From: Kamptonema formosum PCC 10802
GTDB taxonomy: Bacteria > Cyanobacteriota > Cyanobacteriia > Cyanobacteriales > Oscillatoriaceae
Direction of reading: 5' to 3'
Length of the DNA stretch: 64,000 nucleotides
Assembly: GCF_000332335.1 (NCBI RefSeq)
Contig: NZ_KB235948.1
Location: forward strand, 464,033-528,032
Shown here: piece after piece, positions 35,301 through 43,569 of the stretch
Numbering within the stretch: the stretch's first letter is position 1
Layout of the letters: the number at the start of each line of letters is the position of its first letter
Program-made: the position numbers and the translations under genes
The notes under the pieces: generated by a model
What the model was told of the DNA's origin: nothing
What the model saw: only the letters and a program-made list of their open reading frames with translations
The model's database searches: none

Positions 35301-36619
35301 TGCGGGTGGAACAGCTTGCAGCAGAAACATCCGGTAAGTTCTTCTGGCTCATATCCCAGCAGCGCCCGACAGGCCGGCGAGACGTACAGAAAAATCCCAT
35401 CCGGGCTCTGTCGGGCAATCATATCCGTAGAGTTCTCCGCCATCAGCCGGTAGCGCTGTTCGCTAGCTTGGCGCTCTTGCTGGGATTTTTCCAGAGCTTC
35501 CAGCATAGCGTTAATCGTGTCCGCCAGACTGGAGAGTTCATCCTTGCCGGCGAGCGACACCCGCAGCGAGAGATCCAGGCGGTCGGCAATGCTGCCCACA
35601 CTGGCACTCAGGCGAGTTAGCCTGGAGAGCACCAATTTTTCCACCAGCAGCAGGGTGATAGCGCTAAACGCCAGACCCACAGACAGCAGTGACAGGGTAA
35701 AATAGCGCAGGCTGGCTTTACCTTGCTGGTAGATAACCCTCGGCAAGTCCACTCGCAACAGCAGCGCCGGCAAGCCGTAGATATCTCTCAGCAGTGCGTA
35801 GCCGGCGATTCGCTCCTCCCCACCGGCTGAGTTGGGCTCCCTGAGTAAAGGCTGGATGACAGTACCCCCAGCAGACAGCCCTGGATTGGGGTGAGAGAGC
35901 CGGTGCTGCGACTGGGGAGGCGCGACAGGTTGCCCGGCAGCGCCAAAGGCATCCAGCACCGCTTGCAGTTTGGGGCTTTGCGGGCCGGCTCCCAGGGGGT
36001 AGAGGGAGACAGACAAATCGGTCAATTGCTTCAAGCGCTCAATTTCGTCAGCGTCCAGATAGCGCCCCACAATCATCGTCCCCCGAATCGGGCCGGTGCC
36101 CTGACTGGTGAGTACGGGCCGCGAGACAGCCAGCATCGGGCCTTCAGGCAGTAGAATAATTCCCGATACGCTACTCTCTGGGTTGGCGTGAGCCACCAGA
36201 GGGCTGCCAGATCCCAGGTATTGCTGCAAGCGGTCGGGAATGGCGGTTTCGGTTCGCTGCGCCCAATCGAAGCTTTTACTGAAGACTGTCTGACCGGCAT
36301 TGTCAATCAGCAGCACCAGGTTAAGTCTCAATTGAGCGAAGGTGGCGTCGCCGAAATTTGACTTAATATAGTCAGACCCCGCGCTGTCGAGCGAAGCGTA
36401 GGAGTTGAGCCACTTGGCTTGCTCTTGAGCGATAGTGTCCAAATTGGAGAGGTCATCCCTGAGGGAGTCGAGGGCGCGTGCCATATCCTTGCGGACACTC
36501 TGCTCCTCTAATTTTCGGAAGTCCCTCAGCAAGATACTCGAGGCTGTGGCGGACACAACCACATTTAGGGTGACGAGCGCTGCGCCAACGATAAACAGTG
36601 TCTTGTTACGAAGTTTCAT
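32324..36619 (-). CDS. Hybrid sensor histidine kinase (CHASE4-HAMP-PAS-GAF-HK-REC-REC-HPt)
   Basis: 1431 residues. An N-terminal membrane helix (~7-27) and a second one (~305-330) flank a periplasmic CHASE4-like sensor. HAMP (~335-385), PAS/PAC (~390-510, R-Y-R-L-M-A-E-N-S-T-D-M-I) and GAF (~530-670) follow. The kinase core has the phospho-His motif M-S-H-E-I-R-T-P near residue 698 and ATPase boxes N-L-L-S-N-A-V-K-F-T, D-T-G-I-G-I-P and G-G-T-G-L-G-L-A-I-S. The first receiver is degenerate (starts L-L-I-V-G-D); the second is complete with Asp in L-M-D-V-Q-M-P near 1197. The HPt domain has A-A-H-S-M-K-S near 1370. All phosphorelay parts are present in one chain; the output regulator is not adjacent. 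Confidence 0.94.
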   Translation of the reverse strand: MKLRNKTLFIVGAALVTLNVVVSATASSILLRDFRKLEEQSVRKDMARALDSLRDDLSNLDTIAQEQAKWLNSYASLDSAGSDYIKSNFGDATFAQLRLNLVLLIDNAGQTVFSKSFDWAQRTETAIPDRLQQYLGSGSPLVAHANPESSVSGIILLPEGPMLAVSRPVLTSQGTGPIRGTMIVGRYLDADEIERLKQLTDLSVSLYPLGAGPQSPKLQAVLDAFGAAGQPVAPPQSQHRLSHPNPGLSAGGTVIQPLLREPNSAGGEERIAGYALLRDIYGLPALLLRVDLPRVIYQQGKASLRYFTLSLLSVGLAFSAITLLLVEKLVLSRLTRLSASVGSIADRLDLSLRVSLAGKDELSSLADTINAMLEALEKSQQERQASEQRYRLMAENSTDMIARQSPDGIFLYVSPACRALLGYEPEELTGCFCCKLFHPQDLAELKKTRAALIDAPATYTISYRIRRKDGEYIWFETTSRTVRDPISKKVQEVVTVSRDITHRVLAENELRDSEASIRGLYKITSAGKLSFEKRLQGLLAMGRRRFGLKYGILSRIEGDSYQVIAAQSPHHAIKKGEVFDLRQMYCRETVRRREPLYFESLMVSSCPRLPAGSPFPQQAYIGTPVVASDKVYGTLSFWSPTPLHRPFRAVDNELLKLMAQWIGRELERQQDAEALASARDGALEATRAKSEFLATMSHEIRTPMNAVIGMTGLLLDTGLTQQQRDFVETVRSSGDALLAIINDILDFSKIESGKLDLEEQPFNLRSCVEESLDLVASKAAEKGLEIAYLIDRQTPAEIVGDVTRLRQILVNLLSNAVKFTLEGEVVVSVTARQLGEGTRTGGGLMESGAGNLDPALNTPRPVWEIQFAVRDTGIGIPSERMDRLFKSFSQIDSSTTRQYGGTGLGLAISQRLSEMMGGRMWVESRDRLGGNPPQEFRFSMLDFGLGEAVEGTATAASPDEFNNLTSPIQNSHSPGSTFYFTVLAFAVNHSSPIDRAGSHPMLAGKRLLIVGDRGATGQVLTLQAQSWGMLTKVAKYGKEALKWLEAGEGFDLAIVDRHLPDWDGVALAGKIHALPSGGRLPVVMLTSIGTQEARETAAGGELAGVLSKPVKQSHFYNVLVDIFGGQRQERYPSLQMGKLDGTMGELLPLRILLAEDHPVNQKVALLTLQRMGYRADVAGNGLEVLDALHRQPYDVVLMDVQMPEMDGLAAASQICQEWPADKRPRIVAMTANAMQGDREECIRAGMDDYISKPIRVDELVRALGECKPVARGSDSVSRDGAVYLENGSAGALGPPAVAEKSSLPAGGEAESGPAEPAELPVLDAKMLQSLREIDALAEVIDLYLENFPHLLQSINAAVSSEDAVALRSAAHSMKSTSGTLGASGMFELCKQLEAMGRAGTTAEAPALVSQIEGEFERVRAALEIERQLCEG

Positions 36620-37398
36620 GGAGTCGCTCCTTCCTGGTGCGCTTCAGACACTGGCTGTAACATTTCTATTCTCCGATTGCGCCCGGGAATGGGACGCCCG
36701 GAGACTGAGATGGGATGTTCCCAGAGCGCGAGGTGCTGAAAAGGGCCAATAGTGCATCTTGTCTGAGAATGGGGATGAGGGGGGATTTCGTTTCCAGCGC
36801 CACACCGCAAGGGAGAAGTGGTAGATGTCGCACCCTCAGCTCAGCAAACCCCCGGTGGCGGTGTCTTGTGGTGCGAAAAGCAGATTTCTCGTGTTTTCGC
36901 CCCCACTTCACCCGCCTTGGAGGTGTTTTTCTGATCATTCCCCTGCTGCCGGCGCTTTCCCTGTGCCTGTCCGATTCCAATATAGCTCCCACAGCTGGCA
37001 AGTCGCGAAACGTCCCCTCCCGACTGCCGGCACTCGCTGCGGCGTCCAGCCGTTCGAGCGTTCCTCACCCCCTGCTGGGGCACTCCGAGGGCCCGAGCCT
37101 GCCGGTGGCGGGCCGGCTGTGACGATTAGACACTGCAATCGCAGAAACCAGTTTTCTGTGGGGGTTCGCAACGCTCTTCTCGCCTTATTTTCCAAATCCC
37201 CACAGTTGATTCCCATTTATTAACAAAACCCCAAACAGGGGTGTGTGAAACAAACCATTCCTTCGCTTTACATAGGGAGGAATAAAGTGTAAAATCCTCT
37301 CTCTTTCTTTTCTTGGCGATCTTGGCGTCTTGGCGGTTTCTTTAAAAAATAATTTCCCCAGAGCAAAACCGAACCGCTATAAACCAAACGAACCGGGT
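36620..37398. other. Long intergenic region, no gene seen
   Basis: About 780 bp between the start of the hybrid kinase gene and the end of miaA. It is GC-rich with no convincing ORF on either strand. The phrase CTTGGCGATCTTGGCGTCTT near 37313 is a common low-complexity motif. The kinase promoter should lie at its left end. Confidence 0.5.
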
Positions 37399-38355
37399 TT
37401 ATTCCCGCTTCTCAAAAAGACAGCACCGGCTCTCTAGAAATTCCCGCACGCGCTGCCACACCCGCTCCAACAAATCCGGCATTTCGGCATCAAACCACTC
37501 AATGTCAGGATAGGCTCTAAACCAAGTGCGCTGCCGTTTTGCAAACTGGCGGGTGTGCAGAACGGTGAGCTTTTTCGCTTCATCGAGGGAAACCTCACCG
37601 GCAAGATATTGGCGCATCTCCCGATATCCGAGGGTGTCCAGCAAAGGCAAAGAAGACCCGTATTTCTGGCAGAGATATCCCACCTCACCTAGCCAGCCGG
37701 CATCCAGCATTTCCGAGGTGCGCCGCGCAATCCGCTTGTCGAGAACCGCCGGCGAACAATCCAAGCCAATCTGCAAAATCGGATAGTGCGGTGGGTGCTC
37801 TCCCTGCTGCTGCGAAATCGGACGCCCGGTAGCGTAGAATACTTCTAATGCCCGCAATGTGCGCACAGAGTCATTCGGGTGAATCTTGCCACCGGCATCT
37901 GGATCGACCTGTTGCAGCATAGCGTAACATTGAGATTGGCCCAAGGAGGCCAGTTGCGCTCGCAACACCGGCTGCGGTGCCACCCGGGGGATCTTCATGC
38001 CCCGCACCACTGCTTTAATATATAAGCCGGTGCCCCCGACTAACAGGGGGGGCTTGGGAGTGCCAGATTGATGGCACTGGGCCACCGCGACTTGGGCCAG
38101 CTGCTGGTAATCCGCAACCGTTAGGGTGTCCGCAGGATGGCAGATATCAATTAAATAGTGGGGGGCGCGCTGCCGGTCAGCGGCAGAGGGCTTAGCGGTG
38201 CCAATGTCAAACTCGCAGTACACTTGCCGGGAGTCAGCGCTGAGGATAGCCGTGGCCAAGCGCTCCGCGATGGCCAGCGCCAATCCCGACTTGCCGGTGG
38301 CCGTGGCCCCGCAAATCGCAATCAGTGCCGGTGAGTGAGAGGTGGCTGGGTGCAT
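37399..38355 (-). CDS. miaA: tRNA dimethylallyltransferase
   Basis: Adds the dimethylallyl group to A37 of tRNAs reading UNN codons. 318 residues. The P-loop is G-A-T-A-T-G-K-S near 15-22, the substrate motif S-A-D-S-R-Q-V-Y is near 40-47, and D-I-C-H-P and G-G-T-G-L-Y-I-K-A are near 71 and 107. The C-terminal R-Q-F-A-K-R-Q-R-T-W-F-R is the tRNA-contacting segment. Divergent from gyrB with about 130 bp between starts. The last residues, E-S-R-C-C-L-F-E-K-R-E, are not conserved. Confidence 0.96.
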   Translation of the reverse strand: MHPATSHSPALIAICGATATGKSGLALAIAERLATAILSADSRQVYCEFDIGTAKPSAADRQRAPHYLIDICHPADTLTVADYQQLAQVAVAQCHQSGTPKPPLLVGGTGLYIKAVVRGMKIPRVAPQPVLRAQLASLGQSQCYAMLQQVDPDAGGKIHPNDSVRTLRALEVFYATGRPISQQQGEHPPHYPILQIGLDCSPAVLDKRIARRTSEMLDAGWLGEVGYLCQKYGSSLPLLDTLGYREMRQYLAGEVSLDEAKKLTVLHTRQFAKRQRTWFRAYPDIEWFDAEMPDLLERVWQRVREFLESRCCLFEKRE

Positions 38356-38482
38356 CCCCTATAAAAAATTTACTGGAGAAAGGTTTATTTTCGCCTGCAA
38401 CCCTTTTGTGCTATACTCGGATTGTGATTTTTCATTGAGAAGTCCTCAAGGCTTCAAATCCAGCTATAGGAGCTATTTTGGT

Positions 38483-41400
38483 ATGACGGGCAGTTATAGC
38501 GCCGATCAGATTCAGGTTTTAGAAGGGTTGGAAGCGGTCCGCAAACGACCGGGGATGTACATTGGCACAACAGGCCCGCGAGGACTGCACCATCTAGTGT
38601 ACGAGGTCGTGGACAACTCGATCGACGAGGCGCTGGCGGGCTACTGCACCCACATCGAAGTCGAGCTGAATGCGGACGGTTCAGTGAGCGTCACCGACGA
38701 CGGGCGGGGGATTCCCACAGACACCCACTCGAAAACCGGCAAATCGGCACTGGAAACCGTGATGACCGTCCTGCATGCCGGCGGGAAATTTGGCGGTGGC
38801 GGCTACAAAGTGTCCGGGGGGCTGCACGGAGTGGGGATTTCAGTGGTCAACGCCCTGTCGGAGTGGGTGGAAGTCACCGTCTGGCGGGACAAGAAAGTCC
38901 ACAGCCAGCGCTACGAGCGGGGCGTGCCGGTCAGCGAGCTAAAATCCAAGTCTAGCAAAGAAAACCGCACCGGCACCTCGGTCAGCTTCCAACCGGACGC
39001 CCAGATATTCACCACCGGCACAGAATTTGACTACACCACCCTGGCCGGTCGCCTGCGGGAGCTGGCTTACCTGAATGCCGGTGTGAAAATTACCTTCACC
39101 GACAGCCGGCTCGAACTGCTCAAAAGCAGCGAACCGCGAGTCGAAACCTACTGCTATCAAGGCGGCATCCGCGAGTACATCGCCTACATGAACGCCGACA
39201 AGCAGCCCCTGCACGAAGAAATCATCTACATCCAGGGAGAGCGCAACAGCATACAGATAGAAGTGGCGCTGCAGTGGTGCGTTGACGCCTATACGGATAA
39301 CTTGCTCGGCTTTGCCAACAACATCCGCACCATCGACGGCGGCACCCACATGGAAGGGCTGAAAGCCGTGCTGACGCGCACCCTGAACGCCACCGCCCGC
39401 AAGCGCAACAAACTCAAAGACAACGAAGCCAACCTGGCCGGTGAAAACATCCGGGAAGGCTTGACCGGCGTGATTTCCGTAAAAGTGCCAGACCCGGAAT
39501 TTGAAGGGCAAACCAAAACCAAACTCGGCAACACCGAAGTGCGGGGAATTGTGGACTCCCTCGTGGGCGAAGCGCTCAGCGAGTATCTGGAATTCCGGCC
39601 CAACATAGCGGACGCCATTTTGGAAAAAGCCATCCAGGCATTCAAAGCCGCAGAAGCCGCGCGTCACGCCCGGGAATTAGTGCGGCGCAAATCCGTGCTG
39701 GAATCCTCACCTTTGCCCGGTAAATTAGCAGATTGCAGCTCAAGAGATCCGGCTGAATCCGAGATTTATATCGTGGAAGGCGATAGCGCATCCGGCTGTT
39801 TCTCCGGAGACACACTTGTTGCTTTGGCTGACGGGCGCTCGCTCAGCTTTAAAGAAATTGTAGCTGAACAAGCGCAGGGCAAAGAGCATTTTTGTTACAC
39901 CATTCGCCAGGACGGAAACATTGGTATAGAGCGCATCATCCATCCCCGGATGACTAAGGCCAGTGCTGAAGTCATCAAGGTGACATTAGATAGCGGCTCA
40001 ACGCTTGTCTGCACGCCCGATCACCTTTTCATGTTGCGGGATGGCAGTTATAAGCCAGCGGGATTGCTAACCCCTGATGATTCGCTGATGCCGCTGTACC
40101 GGAAGCTGTCTGACAAGAGCGAACCGGGGATAACCATTGACGGTTACGAGATGGTTTGGAACCCGCGTTCAGATTCTTGGCTGTTCACCCACCTTGTAGC
40201 GGACTGGTACAACCGCTGGCAAGGTGTTTATACACTCGCAGACGGCGACCACTGCCACCATATTGATTTCAACAAACTCAATAACAGCCCTGCGAATCTT
40301 CGGCGGTTGCCTGCTGACGAGCATTTGGCGCTGCATCGCGCCCATGCTGGACAAACCTTGCACCGGCCAGAGGTGATTGATAAATGCCGCCAACTTCGCC
40401 GCCGCTCAGAATTTCGCGCCATGATGAGCGAACGGATGCGGCAACCACAGACGCGGCAGCTTCTCTCGGAAAACTCTAAAGCGCTTTGGAAAGATGACGC
40501 CTTCAAAGCCTACATGGCTAGCAAGTGGCGCGAATTTTATGACAGCAATGAAAACTATCGCCTGTCCAATCGCGAACAGTTGAACCGAGCGCAGCAAGAA
40601 TATTGGAGTGACGCCGCGAACTGTCAAGCGCAGGCTGAGCGTGTTCGCAATCATTTTTCCAATCATCCTGAAGCGCGGGAGACGCTTTCGCACCGCGCCA
40701 AAGAGCAATGGCAAAATGAGAATTTGTTAGAGTGGCGGCGAGAAAAGACTCAAGAACAGTGGACGCCGGAATTCCGCGCCAAGCGCTCTGCGGCGCTGCA
40801 CCAAACCTACTATCGCAAAACTCTTGCCGCTCTCAAGCAAATTGAAGTTGAGCTAGGCACACTAGACCTGGATGCCTATCGGGCCTACCGCATCACAACA
40901 AAAGACAAGTCCATCTTGCGCTTTGATACCTTTTGCCGGCGGTACTTTGAAGGGGACGAATCGCGAGCCCGTGAAGCCGTTGGCAACTACAACCACCGCG
41001 TTGTGTCTGTCGAACGCCTGGAGGAACGGATCGATGTTTACGATATAGAAGTTCCAAATACCCATAACTTTGCGCTGGCCAGTGGCGTGTTCGTCCATAA
41101 CAGCGCCAAGCAAGGACGAGATCGCCGCTTCCAAGCCATCCTGCCCCTGCGCGGTAAAATCCTGAACATCGAGAAAACCGATGACGCCAAAATCTACAAA
41201 AACACAGAAATTCAAGCGCTGATTACAGCACTGGGTTTAGGCGTTAAAGGTGAAGAGTTCGACTCCTCTCAATTGCGATATCACCGCATAGTGATCATGA
41301 CTGACGCTGATGTTGATGGGGCCCACATCCGCACGCTGCTGCTGACGTTCTTCTACCGCTACCAGCGCTCGCTCGTAGATCAGGGCTACATCTATATTGC

Positions 41401-41725
41401 CTGCCCTCCCCTCTATAAAGTCGAGCGGGGGCGCAGCCATCACTACTGCTACAGCGATCGCGAACTGCAAGAGTATATCAGCCAGCTGCCGGCGAATGCC
41501 AACTACACTATCCAGCGGTTCAAAGGTTTGGGGGAAATGATGCCAACTCAGCTGTGGGAAACCACCATGAACCCGGAAACCCGCACCTTCAAGCGGGTGG
41601 AAATTGAGGATGCGGCTGAAGCCGACCGGATCTTTACCATCCTGATGGGCGACCGGGTTGGCCCTCGCCGCGAGTTCATCGAAACCTACGGGCCCAAACT
41701 CAACCTCACCGACTTGGATATCTAG
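38483..41725 (+). CDS. gyrB: DNA gyrase subunit B containing an in-frame intein
   Basis: ATP-hydrolysing subunit of the supercoiling topoisomerase. Start at ATG 38483, preceded by TAGGAG; longer in-frame starts overlap miaA. 1080 codons, of which 435 are an intein (39797-41101), leaving a 645-residue GyrB, normal for cyanobacteria. Signatures are R-K-R-P-G-M-Y-I-G near 23, the GHKL motifs E-V-V-D-N-S-I-D-E-A and D-D-G-R-G-I-P, G-G-L-H-G-V-G, and in the TOPRIM domain E-G-D-S-A-S-G / S-A-K-Q-G-R-D interrupted by the intein. D-A-D-V-D-G-A-H-I-R follows it. The motif residue before the junction is Ser where GyrB normally has Gly (E-G-D-S-A-G-G). The protein needs splicing to work. Confidence 0.97.
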   Translation: MTGSYSADQIQVLEGLEAVRKRPGMYIGTTGPRGLHHLVYEVVDNSIDEALAGYCTHIEVELNADGSVSVTDDGRGIPTDTHSKTGKSALETVMTVLHAGGKFGGGGYKVSGGLHGVGISVVNALSEWVEVTVWRDKKVHSQRYERGVPVSELKSKSSKENRTGTSVSFQPDAQIFTTGTEFDYTTLAGRLRELAYLNAGVKITFTDSRLELLKSSEPRVETYCYQGGIREYIAYMNADKQPLHEEIIYIQGERNSIQIEVALQWCVDAYTDNLLGFANNIRTIDGGTHMEGLKAVLTRTLNATARKRNKLKDNEANLAGENIREGLTGVISVKVPDPEFEGQTKTKLGNTEVRGIVDSLVGEALSEYLEFRPNIADAILEKAIQAFKAAEAARHARELVRRKSVLESSPLPGKLADCSSRDPAESEIYIVEGDSASGCFSGDTLVALADGRSLSFKEIVAEQAQGKEHFCYTIRQDGNIGIERIIHPRMTKASAEVIKVTLDSGSTLVCTPDHLFMLRDGSYKPAGLLTPDDSLMPLYRKLSDKSEPGITIDGYEMVWNPRSDSWLFTHLVADWYNRWQGVYTLADGDHCHHIDFNKLNNSPANLRRLPADEHLALHRAHAGQTLHRPEVIDKCRQLRRRSEFRAMMSERMRQPQTRQLLSENSKALWKDDAFKAYMASKWREFYDSNENYRLSNREQLNRAQQEYWSDAANCQAQAERVRNHFSNHPEARETLSHRAKEQWQNENLLEWRREKTQEQWTPEFRAKRSAALHQTYYRKTLAALKQIEVELGTLDLDAYRAYRITTKDKSILRFDTFCRRYFEGDESRAREAVGNYNHRVVSVERLEERIDVYDIEVPNTHNFALASGVFVHNSAKQGRDRRFQAILPLRGKILNIEKTDDAKIYKNTEIQALITALGLGVKGEEFDSSQLRYHRIVIMTDADVDGAHIRTLLLTFFYRYQRSLVDQGYIYIACPPLYKVERGRSHHYCYSDRELQEYISQLPANANYTIQRFKGLGEMMPTQLWETTMNPETRTFKRVEIEDAAEADRIFTILMGDRVGPRREFIETYGPKLNLTDLDI
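39797..41101 (+). mobile_element. GyrB intein with HNH homing endonuclease (435 aa)
   Basis: Starts at Cys1 in C-F-S-G-D-T-L-V (block A), has block B with T-P-D-H near residue 74, and ends at F-V-H-N (block G) before Ser+1 of the C-extein, so splicing residues Cys1, His-Asn and Ser+1 are all present. The first ~110 residues closely resemble the Synechocystis GyrB intein as I recall it. Residues ~145-190 hold an HNH-type motif (D-H-C-H-H-I-D-F, later N-N-S-P-A-N-L-R and H-L-A-L-H). ~195-340 is a helical, Arg/Gln/Trp-rich repeat region, likely DNA-contacting. The insertion sits at the gyrase TOPRIM active-site motif, a classic conserved intein site. Confidence 0.93.
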
Positions 41726-41736
41726 CGTTCCCGACA

Positions 41737-41771
41737 GAGAAACCCGGTTTCTTCCAGAAACCGGGTTTCTG
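41737..41771. terminator. Double-palindrome hairpin after gyrB
   Basis: AGAAACCCGGTTTCT, loop TCC, AGAAACCGGGTTTCT: a perfect 15-bp stem 12 nt after the gyrB stop. The GCCCCATGCCC repeat at 41793-41845 follows. Confidence 0.72.
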
Positions 41772-41986
41772 ACTTTATGCGGGAGGATGAGCAATGCCCC
41801 ATGCCCGGTGCCCCATGCCCTGCGCCCTGCGCCCTGCGCCCCACCCCTAGCCGTGCTGGCCGGCTGCTTAAGAATTCTTAACATAATTTCTCATCAAATA
41901 GCCTTAATCTAAAACTCTTGGGTGGATTTTTGGGCTCTGGCCGCCTTAACACTCCAGCCGTCGATTTTAGTGTTGAGAAATTTAGC

Positions 41987-42703
41987 ATGACCTCCAATCT
42001 AGCGACCAAATTGCGTGAGGGCACCAAAAAGTCCCACACGATGGCAGAAAATGTCGGTTTTATCAAGTGCTTCTTAAAAGGCGTCGTCGAGAAGACCTCT
42101 TACCGCAAGCTGGTGGCCAACCTTTATTTCGTGTACTCCGCGATGGAAGAAGAGATGGAGCGTCACCGCGATCACCCCATCCTCTCGAAAGTGTACTTCC
42201 CGCAGCTGAACCGCAAGAGCAGCTTGGAGCAAGACTTGCAGTTCTACTTCGGTGCGAGCTGGCGCGATCACGTGGCTCCCTCACCGGCAGGTCAAGCTTA
42301 TGTGCAGCGGATTCGGGACATCTCCAACACCGCGCCGGAACTGCTGGTGGCTCACTGCTACACCCGCTACCTGGGCGACCTGTCCGGTGGCCAAATTCTC
42401 AAGAAAATTGCCCAGCAGGCGATGAACTTGACCGATGGAGAGGGCACAGCCTTCTACGAATTCCAGGACATCCCCGACGAGAAAGTGTTCAAAGCCACCT
42501 ACCGGCAGGCGATGGACGACTTGCCGGTGGATGAGGCCAAAGCTGACGAAATTGTAGATGAGGCCAATGCTGCCTTTGGCATGAACATGAAGATGTTCAA
42601 CGAATTGGAAGGCAACTTAATCCTAGCGATTGGCCAGATGCTGTTTAACACCCTGACTCGCCGGCGCACGCGCGGCAGCACGGAATTGGCCACAGCAGAT
42701 TAA
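41987..42703 (+). CDS. ho1: Heme oxygenase (biliverdin-producing)
   Basis: Ferredoxin-dependent cleavage of heme to biliverdin IXalpha, Fe and CO, the first step towards phycobilins. 238 residues from ATG 41987. The proximal heme ligand His lies in T-K-K-S-H-T-M-A-E-N near residue 17. The distal helix has R-Y-L-G-D-L-S-G-G-Q near 127-136, whose glycines sit over the heme. Y-R-K-L-V-A-N-L-Y-F-V-Y is the other family signature. The Ala/Thr-rich tail is short. An upstream in-frame ATG at 41918 adds 23 residues and is disfavoured. Strong marker for a phycobilisome-bearing organism. Confidence 0.96.
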   Translation: MTSNLATKLREGTKKSHTMAENVGFIKCFLKGVVEKTSYRKLVANLYFVYSAMEEEMERHRDHPILSKVYFPQLNRKSSLEQDLQFYFGASWRDHVAPSPAGQAYVQRIRDISNTAPELLVAHCYTRYLGDLSGGQILKKIAQQAMNLTDGEGTAFYEFQDIPDEKVFKATYRQAMDDLPVDEAKADEIVDEANAAFGMNMKMFNELEGNLILAIGQMLFNTLTRRRTRGSTELATAD

Positions 42704-42761
42704 TCCGTGAAACAGCCTTTGGGACAGCCTTGACGGCGGTCCTGGAAGGTGTGTGACAGTG

Positions 42762-42864
42762 GACAGCTCAGTAATGGACAGGGGGCAGGCGAGACGCCTG
42801 CCCTACGCCTAGACTTCGTAGGAATTGCGTTTCCTCCGACGAGCGTGTCCCTTACTGAGCTGTC
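42762..42864. mobile_element. 103-bp MITE-like element with TIR GACAGCTCAGTAA
   Basis: GACAGCTCAGTAA (42762-42774) and its exact complement TTACTGAGCTGTC (42852-42864); with one mismatch the inverted repeats extend to 18 bp. The interior contains GGGGCAGGCGAGACGCCTGC and TTCGTAGGAATTGCG. The same interior phrases recur at 24.8 kb and 59.6 kb. No ORF. It lies 58 bp after heme oxygenase. Confidence 0.65.
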
Positions 42865-42965
42865 TATTGCTATAAGCAATTTGGCTAGTGATCTAAAATC
42901 TAAAATGGCTCGGCCTTCTACCTGACGAGCGGTGAAATAAAATCATAATTCCTACTATCTCTGAT

Positions 42966-43096
42966 TCAGGAAAAATATTGGGTGTCCGCGCCGCACTCAT
43001 CAACGAAATAGCAGAAGCAACTAGAGGGTTGCGAATCTCCACTCTGACGAGCCACTGACGCACGGAGCGCAGTATAAGAAAGAACAGTAGACGCAT
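42966..43096 (-). pseudogene. Remnant of a Mo-dependent nitrogenase C-terminal domain gene
   Basis: The start M-R-L-L-F-F-L-I-L-R-S-V-R-Q-W-L-V-R-V-E-I-R-N-P matches the N-terminal part of the intact protein at 53030-53383 (L-D-R-I-E-I-R-N-P). After V-A-S-A-I the central ~60 residues are missing, and the frame shifts into Y-F-V-D-E-C-G-A-D-T-Q-Y-F-S-stop, the family C-terminus (compare Y-L-V-D-Q-C-G). An internal deletion has fused the two ends out of frame. Confidence 0.65.
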
Positions 43097-43569
43097 AAGT
43101 TCACCAGCCGGTGAGTGTCCGAACGGTTAATAGTGTTAACGGTTCATATTTATAACGATACAAAAAGCTAAAAAAAATTGTGTAAAGATCCAAATAAAAT
43201 TTCCGCACTTATCATGAAGTTTCGATAAATTAAATTTTCCCGTCAGGCAGCCGCTTTCAGTATTTTTGCTGGCGGCTTTGTGCTATCCTGAGATTGTTAC
43301 CGGAAGATGCGTAAAATTTTGGCTGGCAGACGGGCGAGCGCAAAATTACATCTGTAAAAACACGATACACGCCGGCGTGGGGCAATCATAGAAACGCGAC
43401 ATTCGGCGTTCGCACCTACTCCCGGATTCAAAAGTGGGAGGCTCCCGGAAGCGAGAACGACTGTCTTTTAGGAAGTACAAATGCTCAGGATGACTCAAAA
43501 AAGGCAAAAAACGCTCTCCCCAACCCGCAAGGCATTCCCTGGGGAAGCCTGGGAGCGTGGCGGAGCGGG
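43097..43569. other. AT-rich upstream region of the FHA cluster
   Basis: About 470 bp. 43130-43250 is markedly AT-rich (ATTTATAACGATACAAAAAG, ATAAATTAAATTTT), unlike its surroundings, and probably holds the cluster promoter. No gene is supported. Confidence 0.4.
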
